Assembly (NCBI GenBank): GCA_022410635.1
Contig: JAJVDF010000002.1
Coordinates: 5,280,778 to 5,344,777, forward strand
Length of the DNA: 64,000 nt
Source of the DNA: Tretioscincus oriximinensis
Taxonomy: Eukaryota; Chordata; Lepidosauria; Squamata; Gymnophthalmidae
Reading direction: 5' to 3'
Part shown: piece by piece, positions 46,600 to 57,189 of the stretch
Numbering within the stretch: the stretch's first letter is position 1
Layout: each line of letters begins with the position of its first letter
The notes under the pieces: generated by a model
Databases searched by the model: none
Told to the model about the DNA's origin: nothing
The model's input: only the letters and a program-made list of their open reading frames with translations
Program-made: the position numbers and the translations under genes

Positions 46600-48155
46600 T
46601 GTTTTAGTTCCTTGTGTTTTCTGTTAACATCTACATGGTGTGTTGTTCAACAACAATTTTGGGGTCTGCCTATCTAAGACCCAAGATTCCCATAGTTAAT
46701 GTTGCTAGTTCTTCAGGACTCTTTTGTTAATTTTCTACAACTGAAGTAAAGCCATTTTGAATTTACCTTGTATTTCTCAACTATGCCTGTATGAGAGAAA
46801 GGACATTCATTAAAAGTGGAACACAAGTAAACAATTAAACAACTCCAGTTTCATGCAACTGAGCAGCTTCTCAAGTATCTTGGCCCAAAAGTGCATGTTA
46901 GCTACCNTTTGTTCCGTTGCTTCAGGATCCAAGAAAGACCTCTTGAGAAATGGGTCTTCATCTCTTTATAGGACACTGCTTTTCTAAGGCTGAAGTCAGA
47001 AACATACCTGTAATCCAGTTTCAGTTCTAATAATCATTTCCCACATTGTAGCCATTTTTCAGAACTGAGGGTGGATTAAACGTACTCCTCTGACACTGGC
47101 CTCAGAGAAGGTATTCACTATGCCCCACATCCAGGTGGTCAACTTTTGTCAGATAAGGGCAAGTATTCAGAGGGATCATGGTTGGCTGAACCCCAACAAG
47201 AGATTTGTCTACATTTTCAGGTTATAATAATTAAAATCCGTCCAATGTAACTGGACAGGGAAGTGTTAAAGGAAGGAAATATTCCCCCAAGCCAATTAAT
47301 TCCCTGAAAGTGAGAAAATATTAAAAGTTTAGTAAAAAAAATATCATCAAGTAACTCCTCCTGTTCAGACAAATAAAGAGACTGCAGAACACTGGAGAGA
47401 GAGAAAATAAGAGAAAGTAAACCACAATTTTTAAGAACGTCACAATATTCAGCCCACCTACTGCTCAAAGCCTAAATGCTCTTTTTCATGTGAGAATATA
47501 TATGTATTGGAAAACAGGGTAAGACTTGGCACCGTTCTGTGTACAAATCATTCTTTTCCTTTACTTCATCCAATTCATGTTCTCTTATCTTGAACAAATG
47601 CTCCATCATATCATAGAATGAATTAATATTGGCAAGGGCTTGTTCTCTGAAATAATGGCATAGCAGGAGAAATATCCTGAAGTGTTGAAATTTGACCTCT
47701 TGGACAAACAGGCTGCAATAAAAAAGTGCTATTTGTTATGTGTGCACTGGGAGTTTTAAATCATCAAACTAAAGTACCCCAGGCTCTGACAGTAAAATTT
47801 TCATTCAATGAAGGACTTGGCTTCACAACATAATAAATTATATATGACGGAACATATAAAACATTTAAAGATATACAGAAATTCACTGTATTTATTTGTG
47901 TGTGTGGAAGGAAAGTTCAGCCCTTGAAGTCCTTCTTTTTATGTCCATCTCAACAATTCAGATGAAGAAAGAAAAGAGCAGTAATGGAAATGGTTCTTTT
48001 TTACTCATAAGATATAGAAGAACAACCTATCAGTATAAGGGAACTCAAAATTGGCAAGAAACAGACCCAGTGGAACAGACTGCATAGGAGAAAACTAGTA
48101 AAACAAGGGCAAGTCTAGGTAGATTTTTTTTGTTTCTGAAGGGTGGGAACATTTC
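46600..48155. other. Unassigned non-coding stretch
   Basis: No gene or repeat family recognised. Confidence 0.4.
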
Positions 48156-48160
48156 TGTTT

Positions 48161-48288
48161 CAGAGGAATATCCGTGTTAATCTAGGTTCAGAAAATCTAG
48201 CAAGGGGGTCTCGTGGCACCTTAGTGACTAACAAGAAAAATATATGAATCATAAGCTTTTAGAGACAAGCCTACTTCTTTAGATNCAA
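48161..48288 (-). mobile_element. Penelope-like element tail, copy 4 (minus strand)
   Basis: The complement reads CTAAAGAAGTAGGCTTGTCTC, AAAAGCTTATGA, CTTGTTAGTCACTAAGGTGCC, then ends GATTAACACGGATATTCCTCTG. It matches copy 3 in order, including the terminal AACACGG block. Confidence 0.8.
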
Positions 48289-48380
48289 TTTCCAATTTTC
48301 GGTTTTCAGTCCTAAAACTTAGGCAAAACCTGATGAGACAGTAAATTGTTGATGGCCAGTAAATTGTTTTGAATTTTGGA

Positions 48381-48676
48381 TCATAAGAACATAAGAAGAG
48401 CAATACTGGATCAGGCCACAGCCCATCAAGTCCAGCATTCTGTGTCGCANAGAGGCCCACCAGATGCACCTGGGCAGTCTGAACAGAGGAAAGCAAAATA
48501 TGCTCCTGTTCATGACTCCCTGCAAATGGTATTTCAGGAGTCCTGCCTGTTGCTCCATCCCAGAGGCAACATCCAGACATCCATCCTAGTATCTATTTAT
48601 ACCTTTGGTGTCCATAAACGTGCCTAGTCCTGTCTTGAAACTATCCAAGCTGTTAGCTACCACTACCTCTTCAGGA
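48381..48676 (-). mobile_element. CR1-type LINE 3' end (minus strand)
   Basis: CATAAGAACATAAGAAGAGC tail, standard 3' UTR through ACCACTACCTCTTCAGGA. Nearly identical in content to 44008-44375, so the same subfamily. Confidence 0.9.
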
Positions 48677-48715
48677 TCTCTATACTGTGTGCTTAATTAA
48701 NCAGAATCTTTTTTG

Positions 48716-48927
48716 TAGGCTGGCCAGATGACCCCTTTTTTTTGGGGGGGGGGTTGAAAACCCGGTTTGGGGTACTTCCTGATCTTTTCTGAGGAATTTT
48801 ATTTACAAAAAAAGATTTTTGCTGAGGAATTTATTTTTAAAAAAATTCCTCAGAAAAAACCGGGAAGCACCCCAAAATCAGGTTTTCACCCACCCACCCC
48901 CAAAAAAGGGGTTATCTGGTCAGCCTA
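48716..48927. mobile_element. Palindromic hAT-type MITE, copy 4
   Basis: TAGGCTGGCC start, GGTCAGCCTA end, mirrored arms. The flanks CTTTTTTG / CTTTTTGT give an 8-bp duplication if one T differs. It inserted next to a CR1 end. Confidence 0.87.
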
Positions 48928-49078
48928 CTTTTTGTTACTTCTTCTGTTTTGAAATACAAATATAACTTATTTTGTACATTGATCTTATTCTTATTTTGAT
49001 AGATTTGATGTGCTGGATACACTAACTTTTTGCACTGGGCCTTATTAAGAACCTGCTATCTATACACCGATGTAGACT

Positions 49079-49200
49079 ATGTCCCCGTCCACACAGAGCC
49101 TTATTCTGGGTCACATCTCAGGCAGAGCTTGGCCATTCTCATGCCATTATAGACACAAGGNGGCTCTTTCATCTTCATGCTGGCACGGCTGTCAAGCTCC
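49079..49200. mobile_element. Fragment related to element F
   Basis: The complement contains GGCATGAGAATGGCCAAGCT, GTGACCCAGAATAAGGCTCT and GTGGACGGGGACA, parallel to the right arm of 44989-45498. The second end and duplication are not found. Confidence 0.55.
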
Positions 49201-49204
49201 TGGT

Positions 49205-49785
49205 TCTTTTATCCACATGTTGGTTTGACTGCTAATATGAAACTGATTTTTGGAATCAGATCTTTAATGAAATTAAGTTTATACTGGATGTAGATATTTC
49301 AAAAACCAAGAAAATCTCAGTCATGTTTATTTCAAATGCTCTGAATCTATAATTGTATACATAATTCGTTTTGACAAGATGTACATGGTTGTCCCAGAGG
49401 ATGGAAGGACAAGAGTATATGGTCTATCCAGCTGTGGTATGATTACTTGGCGAAGATGTTACTATATGATGTTATTAGGTGTAAGAGGTTACATTTAATG
49501 GGAATTAGGTACAATGACTCGTGGATGGACAACTGGCAACAACTCATTGCTGTTGGTAGAAGGAGCGATAGAAACAGGATCGTGCCTCACACAATAGCCA
49601 TGATCTCTGAGTTAAAGCTAGCGTAAGTTATCATTCACATTCCATACTGGTCCGGGGGGATGGGGGTTGCTTATTTGTTCTTTGTTTGTTTGTTAGTCTG
49701 TCTTTGTTGTTCTCTGTGTTTTATGTTTTGTTTTATGTTCAAAATGCTTAATAAAAATTATTTTTTTAAAAAAAAATGTAAAGTG
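49205..49785. other. Unassigned non-coding stretch
   Basis: TTTGTTTGTTTGTTAG and a poly-A run near 49750-49777 after AATAAAAATT hint at an old LINE 3' end on the plus strand, possibly L1. Not assigned. Confidence 0.35.
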
Positions 49786-49789
49786 AATA

Positions 49790-49983
49790 CAGGTGAAACT
49801 TTGTTATAATGAATGCCAAGAGGTTTGGTGGATTTGTTTGTTATAATGAAATTTTATTATAATGAAACCCATTGTACCCAACATTACTCTTATAGGTGTT
49901 CTGTCGGGTCTCTCAAATCTGTTTGTTATACCATGAATGTCATTGGCAAGAGAGAAAGAGAGATTATAATGGGGTTTCACCTG
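49790..49983. mobile_element. Pogo/Tigger-like palindromic MITE
   Basis: Starts CAGGTGAAACTTTGTTATAA and ends TTATAATGGGGTTTCACCTG, inverted repeats of about 28 bases; TA precedes and follows (49788-49789 and 49984-49985). Repeated GTTATAATGAAA words lie inside. The TA duplication and CAGG start fit pogo/Tigger-type elements. No transposase. Confidence 0.8.
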
Positions 49984-50013
49984 TACATATCCCATCTACT
50001 GTATATTTCCCTA

Positions 50014-50154
50014 CTATGTTGTTTTGTTGTTCAGTTATGTTCAATTCTTTGCGACCAAGGAATCACAACATGCCAGGACCTCTCCACTGCCTCTCAAAAT
50101 CAGACCAAACTCATGATCATTGCCTCCAGAACACTTTTTATCCATCTTATACTT
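50014..50154 (-). mobile_element. BovB LINE 3' end (minus strand)
   Basis: GTTGTTCAGTTATGTTCAATTCTTTGCGACC and CATGCCAGGACCTCTCC...CTCATG match the reverse complement of the BovB 3' end. The sequence is interrupted at 50154 by an L1. Confidence 0.85.
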
Positions 50155-51173
50155 TTTTTTTAATTGAACGAGAAAAGGAACAACAACAAAGTACATAAGA
50201 ATAAAAAGAAAACTCTTAATCCCCCCCTCCCGCCCGCAACCACCCACCCTCAGCCAGAGATGAAAGACCTTTCAACTTATCCATCTCTGTTCCTGAATCA
50301 TCAGGATGGTTTCTTTTAACAAAAGATGAGAGTCTGTTGTGCCGGCAAAGGCAATAAGTCTATTCCATTTTGTGGACCAGTTCATATGAGGGTGGACTCC
50401 CATAGCTTGTAGACGATTTTCCCGTAAAACGTCGAACAGTAGAAATTCAATTATATAATTCCACCATGGTTCCATGTTCCATTTACTGTGGTCCTTCCAC
50501 CCTCTAACTAAATGCCCTGCCAATATTGCATGTTCAATGAACACCCTGTCTGCCCATGCGGGTGTAAAGGGATCTAGGACACCAAACAACCAGCACTCTT
50601 CTGTATCCTGCAAATTGATATTTGTTATTCTCTGAATCTGTCTAAATATCAATTGACGGAATCGTTTCACCTCCTGGCATGTGGCCCACATATGTATGTA
50701 TGTACCCCTTTCCTGGCAACCGTGCCAGCAAAGTGGTGAGATTCCTGTCATATGAGACAGTTGGCAAGGGGTCCTGTACCATTTCGTGATTCTTTTTAAT
50801 TCGGTCTCCCNTAATCTCATATTCTTATAATTATGAAATCTAAACAGCCATTCTGACCAATGGTTGGTCATGGTCAGGATTTCTTGATTCCAATACCCAA
50901 ATAAGTTGGTGCTGTTATCNAATTTCTTACTGATAAGAATACCGTATATTTCTTTTATCAATCCCCCCCCCCCTTTTATAATTTGATCCGTCACCTGTTC
51001 CAGTTTTGAAGTTCCAGTCATGGACAACTTTATTATACGATTATTAATAATGTTGGTTATAGCGTGATGTTGCAGCCAGAATCTCTGGCCGCCTTGATAA
51101 GTCAGTCTAGTAATACTTGGCCAATCCAATATTGATCCCTGGTTGTTAATTAAATCTCTAATTCTGTGGAACT
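50155..51173 (-). mobile_element. L1-type LINE, 5'-truncated insertion (minus strand)
   Basis: About 1 kb of L1 3' region with a short poly-A (poly-T on the plus strand from about 50153). It is flanked by a perfect 16-bp target duplication starting TATCCATCTTATAC (50139-50154 and 51174-51189), the hallmark of target-primed reverse transcription. It lies in a BovB end. The exact duplication and long open frame suggest a fairly recent insertion. Confidence 0.92.
50272..51173 (-). pseudogene. L1 ORF2 C-terminal fragment
   Basis: About 300 codons without an internal stop, with two ambiguous residues. The segment resembles the ORF2p region downstream of RT: ITKWYRTP, then a Cys/His-containing CWHGCQERGTYIHMWATC block typical of the L1 C-terminal Cys-rich domain, then SWL-like sequence EECWLFG. 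Endonuclease and RT are absent. The first ATG lies in the flanking duplication, so it is not a genuine start. Confidence 0.85.
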
Positions 51174-51194
51174 TATCCATCTTATACTTCAAGG

Positions 51195-51980
51195 CAAGCT
51201 CAATAAGAAAGTATTTCTTCAGTGGTTATTCTACCATTATCTTCTCATTAGACAATCACAATTTGCCTCCTGAGGGAAATTAGAAGTTGATTGAGGGAAA
51301 GCAAATCACTTTGGACACGTACATACATACCTCTTGACAATTTTTTCTGCACCGTCCTTTTGTGACACGGAACGTAGACACATCTAGTTGCTGCCCTGAG
51401 CCAGGGGAATGATCACAAGCTTAGTTTTCCATGTGGTAGGGCCTTCACAAGTAGACATGCAAGTATATTTAACACTTGNCAACAAGCTATAAAACGGACT
51501 CCATTTTTATGAGGAATAGGTTTCACGGCAGCGTCTAAATATGCAGACAGATTCATTCATGTGCATTTAACCTTGTGCCAAGCCAACATTCCACAGCAAG
51601 TCTTCAGTTAATCACAGCAACATCTGCCAAACCTTCAAGTAGCTTTATCATGAATGATTTATTTGCTTTCATTCAATATCCACCACCTGTGGTCTCCTGA
51701 AACCAACACCATCAAAACTAGGAAGCATAAAGTACGATAAGCAATGACAACTGTGGGTGCCACTAATACTTTTTTTAAAAGCACAACCTGTTCTTGAAGC
51801 CCCGCCCACTACATGTATTTGAACATCAGAAAGATGAGGAAAGAAAAGAGGAAAAATCTGTAACACAGTTTTCTGAGAACTCCCAAGTATCATAATCCAA
51901 ATGCTCTTGAGAATGGCATGCAATCAGTATTTGCTGACATATACCAATCTCTAGTTGTTTGAAAGAGAATTTACAGGGTG
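51195..51980. other. Unassigned non-coding stretch
   Basis: The first 50 bases may continue the BovB end interrupted by the L1. Otherwise no gene or repeat family recognised. Confidence 0.4.
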
Positions 51981-51989
51981 GGGTGNGGG

Positions 51990-52640
51990 GCACATTTGGA
52001 ATACTATGGGATACTATGTACTATTCTGGTCACTACANCTCAAAAAAGATATTGTGGAACTAGAGAAGGTACAGAAAAGGGCAACAAAAATGGTCAAATG
52101 ACTGGAGCACCTCTCTTATGAAGTCAGACTGCAACATCTGGGCCTCTTCAGCCTTGAAAGACTGTGTTTGAAAGGTGATCTGATTGAGGGGTATCAAATC
52201 ATGCATGGGGTGGATAAGGTGAATAGAGAAAAAAAGTTCTCTATCACACAACACTAGGACCAGGGGGCATTTTTAAAAACTAATGGGCAGGAGTGAGAAT
52301 AGACAAAGTATTTTTTTACCCAGAGGGATTTACTGTGGAATTTACTTCCAGAAGAGGTGGTAGTAGCTAGCAGTCAGGATTGCTTCAATACAGGATTAGA
52401 TAAATTAATGGACACTAAGTGTATTAATACTAAGGTGGATCTTTTGAAACTGCTTCCGGGATAGACTAGCAGGTAGTATTCGTGAAATACCATTTGAAGG
52501 GAGCTGAGAATAGGTGAAGATTTTTCCTTCTTCTGTGCAGACTGTCCAGGTGCAATTGGTGGGTCTCCGTGTGAGACAGAATGCTGGACCAGATGGGCTC
52601 TGGCCTGATTCAGCAGGGTTCCTCTTATGTTCTTATGTAA
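51990..52640 (+). mobile_element. CR1-type LINE 3' part
   Basis: CACATTTGGAATACTATGGG and GATATTGTGGAACTAGAGAAGGTACAG match 24680-24760. It continues through GGAGCACCTC, GTGATCTGATTGAGG and the 3' UTR to CCTCTTATGTTCTTATG. Coding is broken by stops. Confidence 0.9.
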
Positions 52641-52654
52641 CTGCAAGACAGAAA

Positions 52655-52920
52655 AAGGAGGAAGAGAAGTAGAAGAAGAATGAAGAGACTCAGAGCAGCT
52701 TCCAAGCTATTTCTCACGGAAAGGCATACATCTATCTTCCTCCATCAGGGTGCAGTGGTGCCAATTAATCTACTTGATTTTGAACAGCTAGGTTGGCAGA
52801 AGCCGAGGCCAGTAGAGGGAGCTAACTCCTCTCCATGGCAGACACATGAGGCAGTGAACTCTGATCTCCCTGTTGAAAGACCACTGTGCCTCTCTCTTAC
52901 TCTCTGCACACCCTGTGGAA
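52655..52920 (-). mobile_element. tRNA-derived SINE (minus strand), same family as 6150
   Basis: Shares AGCTAGGTTGGCAGAAGCC and CTCCTCTCCATGGCAGACAC with the 6150-6400 copy, and has a GACTCAGAGCAGCTTCCAAG LINE-like tail at the left. Confidence 0.7.
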
Positions 52921-52957
52921 AAGGGGAAGTATTTTTCTCCTATCAGTCAACTAAATC

Positions 52958-53203
52958 TATTTCCAAAAGAGGTGGTGGCAACCACCATTCTGGATAGTTT
53001 TAAGAAAGGATTAGAGAAAATCACTGAGGCCAAATGGATCATTGGCTACTTGAATNGATGGCTAGGTATTGCCTCTAGGTTGAAAAGTCAGGCAAGAGTC
53101 CTCTAAAGATAGTTATAGGGAAACAAGAGCAGTTGCAACTGTGAGATAGAATGTNGGCCTCAATGGACAGTGAATCAATTCAACAGGGATCCTCATGTTC
53201 TTA
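52958..53203 (+). mobile_element. CR1-type LINE 3' end fragment
   Basis: AAAAGAGGTGGTGGCAACCACC, TAGAATGTNGGCCTCAATGG and CAACAGGGATCCTCATGTTCTTAAC match late CR1 sequence; diverged, plus strand. Confidence 0.65.
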
Positions 53204-53655
53204 ACTTCCAATGCACACTTGGGCCAGATTTGCATTAATCCTTGGGGATACATCAAGCAATCAACGGGAATGAAGGAGTCACACTGCAGATTGTTTGATG
53301 TATTCCCATGCAGTTTACCATGCTTCTTGCCTGCTGTAGGTTTGTATCTGGTGTGGAGCAGTTTACAATGTTCCACATTTGGTTCAAGATGGCAAAAGCT
53401 TTTGTGGATGGACTGAATGAATGAATGGATTGTGGTGCAATTTTCCAGTCTAGGCAGGCCCAGACAGCTCTCCTTTGGCACAAGTGGATGAGGGAATGTT
53501 GCATAAGCAAAATGTATAGCATATTCTTCATTTTTTCAATCAAATGTTCGACCCTTCCTAATGATGCACTTGCAAATGACCTGGCCCATTCCAAAAAGCT
53601 ATGTGAAAAAAATATCCTTGTAGAATAAAGGCAGTTTCACTGGCAGTTACAGACT

Positions 53656-53686
53656 CACACACACATACACACACACACACACACAG
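53656..53686. repeat. (CA)n microsatellite
   Basis: About 15 CA units with one T interruption. Confidence 0.95.
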
Positions 53687-53980
53687 AGCCTTGAAAATTG
53701 TGGTAATTTGTTTTGGGGAGGAGGAGAACCAGGAAGCATTAGTTGTAACTACTTCATTACGGCAAATTTTTGAAGCAAATTTTCACAAAAACAGAAAAGA
53801 GGAGTAAATTTATGAATCTTTTAACAGAAAGCATCCTCCTACCTGAAAGCTTTATTTTAAAGTGGGCTTGTCTCTTCCTTTATGTTATATCCATCATGGG
53901 TTTTTTTACCTCAGAGAATGTTTGAGGTGACCGTGCACATTCTCTGGCAGGGAAGAACGATTCCTGTCAGTTGCATACTC

Positions 53981-54053
53981 TTACAAAAGCATTCCTTATA
54001 GAAGCTCCCTTATAGAAGCTCCCTTACAGAAACATTCCTAATGGAAGCATTCC
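53981..54053. repeat. 14-15-bp minisatellite, five units
   Basis: Successive units TTACAAAAGCATTCC, TTATAGAAGCTCCC (twice), TTACAGAAACATTCC and TAATGGAAGCATTCC. Confidence 0.88.
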
Positions 54054-54409
54054 TGCTTCTGGTCCAAAAGCAAGACTTTCAAGGGCTGTTTTTCTAGGCT
54101 TTCTCTGTTCTAGGTGCCTGCTTTCTTCCCTTTGAGCCTGAGGAGAAAAATGCCATTATAGAATTTGATACACAGTATAAATGAGGCTGGTGTTTAGCAA
54201 TAGAATAGGAATATCTTGTCGCTCCCTATCAAATCCTTGTTCTTTCACTCACCCCAGGTTTTTCCCCTCCTCACCCAAGTCATGCCCCCCCTAACCCACC
54301 CCCATTTTAAAAATATTGTGAACTTACCATGCCCCCCTCTCTTCCTCCTCCCCCCCCTTCCTCCCGACACTGTGACAACAATAACAATGATAACATCAAG
54401 GAAGGGGGG

Positions 54410-54950
54410 CACTGCCACGCCCATCTGGTCAGTGAGCTACCAGTGGTGGCAATGAGGAGCCGCTCATGCTGCCCACTCATCCTGCTCATCTGACCAGCCA
54501 GCTGGCTGCCAGCGGTAGCAGCAGCAAGGAGGCAAACAGGCACCACTCAAGTGCCCCACCTATCTGGCTTACTTGGCTACCACCTGCCTGCCAATAACAG
54601 TGAGGTGGTGGAGGACATACTGCTCAAGTGGCCCTTTTTTCCAGCTTGCCCACTTGATTGTTAGCTGCCAATGGCAGGAGTGCAGAGGTGAAGCAGGTGC
54701 TGCTCAGTAGCCCACTTCCTTGGCTCAACCAACTTGCCCAGCTGCAGGGCAGCGAGGGGGAGAGGCTGAAGTTGCCTGTTTGCCCCACTCACCCCACTCA
54801 GTCAGCTGGCTGCTGCTGGTGGCAGGGCATCAGCGTGGAGGCAAATCAGGCAACCCCCTGCCCAGCCTGCTTACTGATAACAACAGCAGTGAGGGAGTGA
54901 ATGTAGCCATTGCTCAAGCAGCATCCTCACCTAGNTAGCCAGCTGGCTGG
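54410..54950. repeat. Diverged GC-rich minisatellite, about 80-bp period
   Basis: A GCTCA(A)GTGGCCC-like anchor recurs near 54462, 54545, 54622, 54702 and 54912, with looser matches near 54780 and 54850. Between anchors come GCTTACTTGGCTACC-like and CAGCTGGCTGCCAGCGG-like segments and a purine-rich GCAGCAAGGAGGCAAA/GTGAGGTGGTGGAGG segment. Units are strongly diverged. Local GC is far above the window average. The frames here are low-complexity by-products. Confidence 0.7.
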
Positions 54951-54959
54951 CATGTCTAC

Positions 54960-55640
54960 TCCTGATCCCTTGGCCCATCTGCTCCTGATCCCTGGCCCAA
55001 GAGCAAGGAGTGGGCTGGAGTAAGAAAGAAAATAAATCTTCAGGGCTGGTCTTCTGGCTTTTGTGTGTGCATGTAATTCTGTTGCAGTACTGGCATTGCA
55101 GGGGAGAAAAGGGCACAAATTTTCAAAACCAAGTTACCAAACCCAATTTTCCTGATTTGCCAGGATTTAAGGCANTTAACAATTTGCTTTGTACTTTTAG
55201 ATTCTTGAGTGGCATTAAAACAGGCCTNGAATCTCTAGTCTCCAGAGCGATACATTCCAGACTGACAGAGGAGGTTAAAGATGTTTTAAACCTATATTTA
55301 CAACTGGAGATTCAGCCATAATATAGCCTATAGCTATATAACTTCAGTTGGAATTATATATAATACATACATATATGGAGCTAAAGAAATCTACTAAGGA
55401 TATGCAACATCTCCTGCAAAGTCACCTAGAGAAGGAGCGCGTGTTTTTGTTTCCCAGGAAATGAAGCTCCAGGGGAGACAAGTAAGGTATGAGGCACAGA
55501 TGGCAACTCTTAAACGCCTTCAAACAAAATCTCACACACCGTGGAAAGTGGCAAAAAGAGCACATCTCAAGAAAATATTTTGCATTTGGAGGATGTTGAG
55601 CATTGATATCTTTTTGCAAACTCATTATGTGTTTTTTACC
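54960..55640. other. Unassigned non-coding stretch
   Basis: No gene or repeat family recognised; Ns near 55175 and 55228. Confidence 0.4.
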
Positions 55641-55644
55641 TGGA

Positions 55645-55650
55645 AAATAT

Positions 55651-55685
<35 letters not shown>

Positions 55686-56280
55686 CAGTTCTCTACCACC
55701 CTATACTCAAAGGTATCACGGCAGTTAACAATAAAAACAAATTTTACATATTAAAACAGCAATAACTGAAAGTAGGGATCGGAGAGCATTATTTTTCATC
55801 CAGTGGCCAGGTTAAGCATTTCTGAATGCATAAAGAGATGGTGATTGACGCATCTCAAGAGGAAGACTGTTCCATAGTCTGGGGGCTACCACAGAGAATG
55901 CTCTGTCCCAACCTCTACTCCAACCTCTGTACATCTTAAGGCCCGGGCAGGTTAATACAGGAGAAGGTGTTCCTTTAGGTATTTGGCGGCCAGGTTATAT
56001 AGGACCTTGTAGCTTAATGTTAATACCTTGAATTGGGCTTGGTAGCAAATTGCCAGCCAGTGCAGCTCTTTCAAGACCAGTGTTTTATGTGTACCCAGGC
56101 AATTGTTCCATCCAGTGGTCTAGCTGCAGCTTCTGCATTAGCTGCAGTTTCCAAACTGTTTTCAAGGGCAGCACCATATAGAGTATTACAAGCTTTCCAA
56201 TCTGGATACTATACAATACATTCTGGATCCAACAGTCCTGGATTCATGAATTCATTTCCTCAGAAACTGATCTGGATCAG
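55645..56280 (-). mobile_element. L2-type LINE fragment (minus strand) with (TTTA)n tail
   Basis: (TTTA)n at 55649-55686, then CACCCTATACTCAAAGGTATCACGG, then GAGGAAGACTGTTCCATAGTCTGGGGGC, CTTAAGGCCCGGGCAGGTTAATACAGGAGAAGG and AGCCAGTGCAGCTCTTTCAAGACCAG, all matching 31905-32400. Frameshifted. Confidence 0.85.
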
Positions 56281-56284
56281 TGGA

Positions 56285-56950
56285 ACTTGGACTAGCCAGG
56301 TTCACAGACCACAATGCTTTAGAACAGCACCATTTGCATAATGGAGATAGTTTGGCTCTAAAGCCAGTGAGGGAGCGTGGTATATGGGGGAGTGGATGTC
56401 CCCATCTCTGAAGAAGTGCTTCTGCTACAAAGTCCGTCTGCTTTTATGAGCTTGCTGCTTCCATGGCAGCATCTTGAAAAGAAACAGTATATCAAGCTCA
56501 CAAGCACAAGGCAGATATTTATTAGATGTTTCACTTTCAGCATTGTAGAATGTAAGTGGGTGCTGGAGGATGTGCAAACTCTTGCATGCTCTGAATTTGC
56601 TGAAGATGAAATGAAAAAGTTGCTTGGAAGCTTTATGGTGTGTGTAGACAAGTGGCACAAAGGCAAGGGGCTTAGTTGCTTCTCGGAGGAGAAAGTGGTC
56701 AGAAATAGAAGTGAGATGGATGAGGCTGAACACCACAATTGTACTTAGATAGCATTTTTATGTACACATTAAAAATCATGTTCAGACCAATAAACAAAAT
56801 GAATAATCAGAGGACAATTGTGCATGGTTTGTGTATCTGTAAAAGCAGAGCACAAGAGCCCCTACTATGAGCCAGCAATATTCAGTTTACTATGGAAGAT
56901 ACATGGTTTTGTTGCAAGAGGAACGGGAAAAACCATCAGATTTGGGTAAA
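56285..56950. other. Unassigned stretch, open on both strands
   Basis: 56377-56748 is open for about 123 codons on the plus strand and 126 on the minus. Neither translation has a recognisable domain. Confidence 0.4.
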
Positions 56951-56953
56951 CCA

Positions 56954-57185
56954 GGGAAAGAGTAATTCAACCTATTAACAAAAGGCGCGCCCTTATCTCA
57001 GAAGAGGCGCATGTTGCAGCCCTCGGCTCCACAGCAGCACGGCTGGGCGTCACCATGTTTTCTGTGGTTGGAAGTGACCTTAGAAAACATGGCGGCAGTA
57101 ACATCATCGGCGTGATGGTGGCGAGTGCTATCTTCCTTTCTCTTGCTGTCGAGACACGGGAAAGAGTAATTCAAACTATTAACAA
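56954..57185. other. CpG-rich block between 28-bp direct repeats
   Basis: A 28-base direct repeat beginning GGGAAAGAGTAATTCAA occurs at 56954-56981 and 57158-57185 with one mismatch. The 176 bases between are CpG-rich (GGCGCGCC, GGCGTCACC, GGCGTGATGG, CGAGACACG) and hold an inverted pair CCATGTTTTCT / AGAAAACATGG. On the plus strand ATGGCGGCAG resembles a gene-start context, but the frame is short. It could be an insertion with a long duplication, a tandem-duplication footprint, or a retrocopied 5' UTR. Confidence 0.6.
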
Positions 57186-57189
57186 CACT

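Larger units (their letters stand above)
53205..54405. other. Unassigned stretch with small tandem repeats
   Basis: Holds a CA microsatellite (about 53656-53686) and a 14-15-bp minisatellite (53981-54053). The minus frames 53113-53594 (up to 122 codons) lack known motifs. Confidence 0.45.

Noticed and set aside
56358..56748. Open frames of about 125 codons on both strands
   Set aside because: Dual-strand openness without motifs; could be chance.
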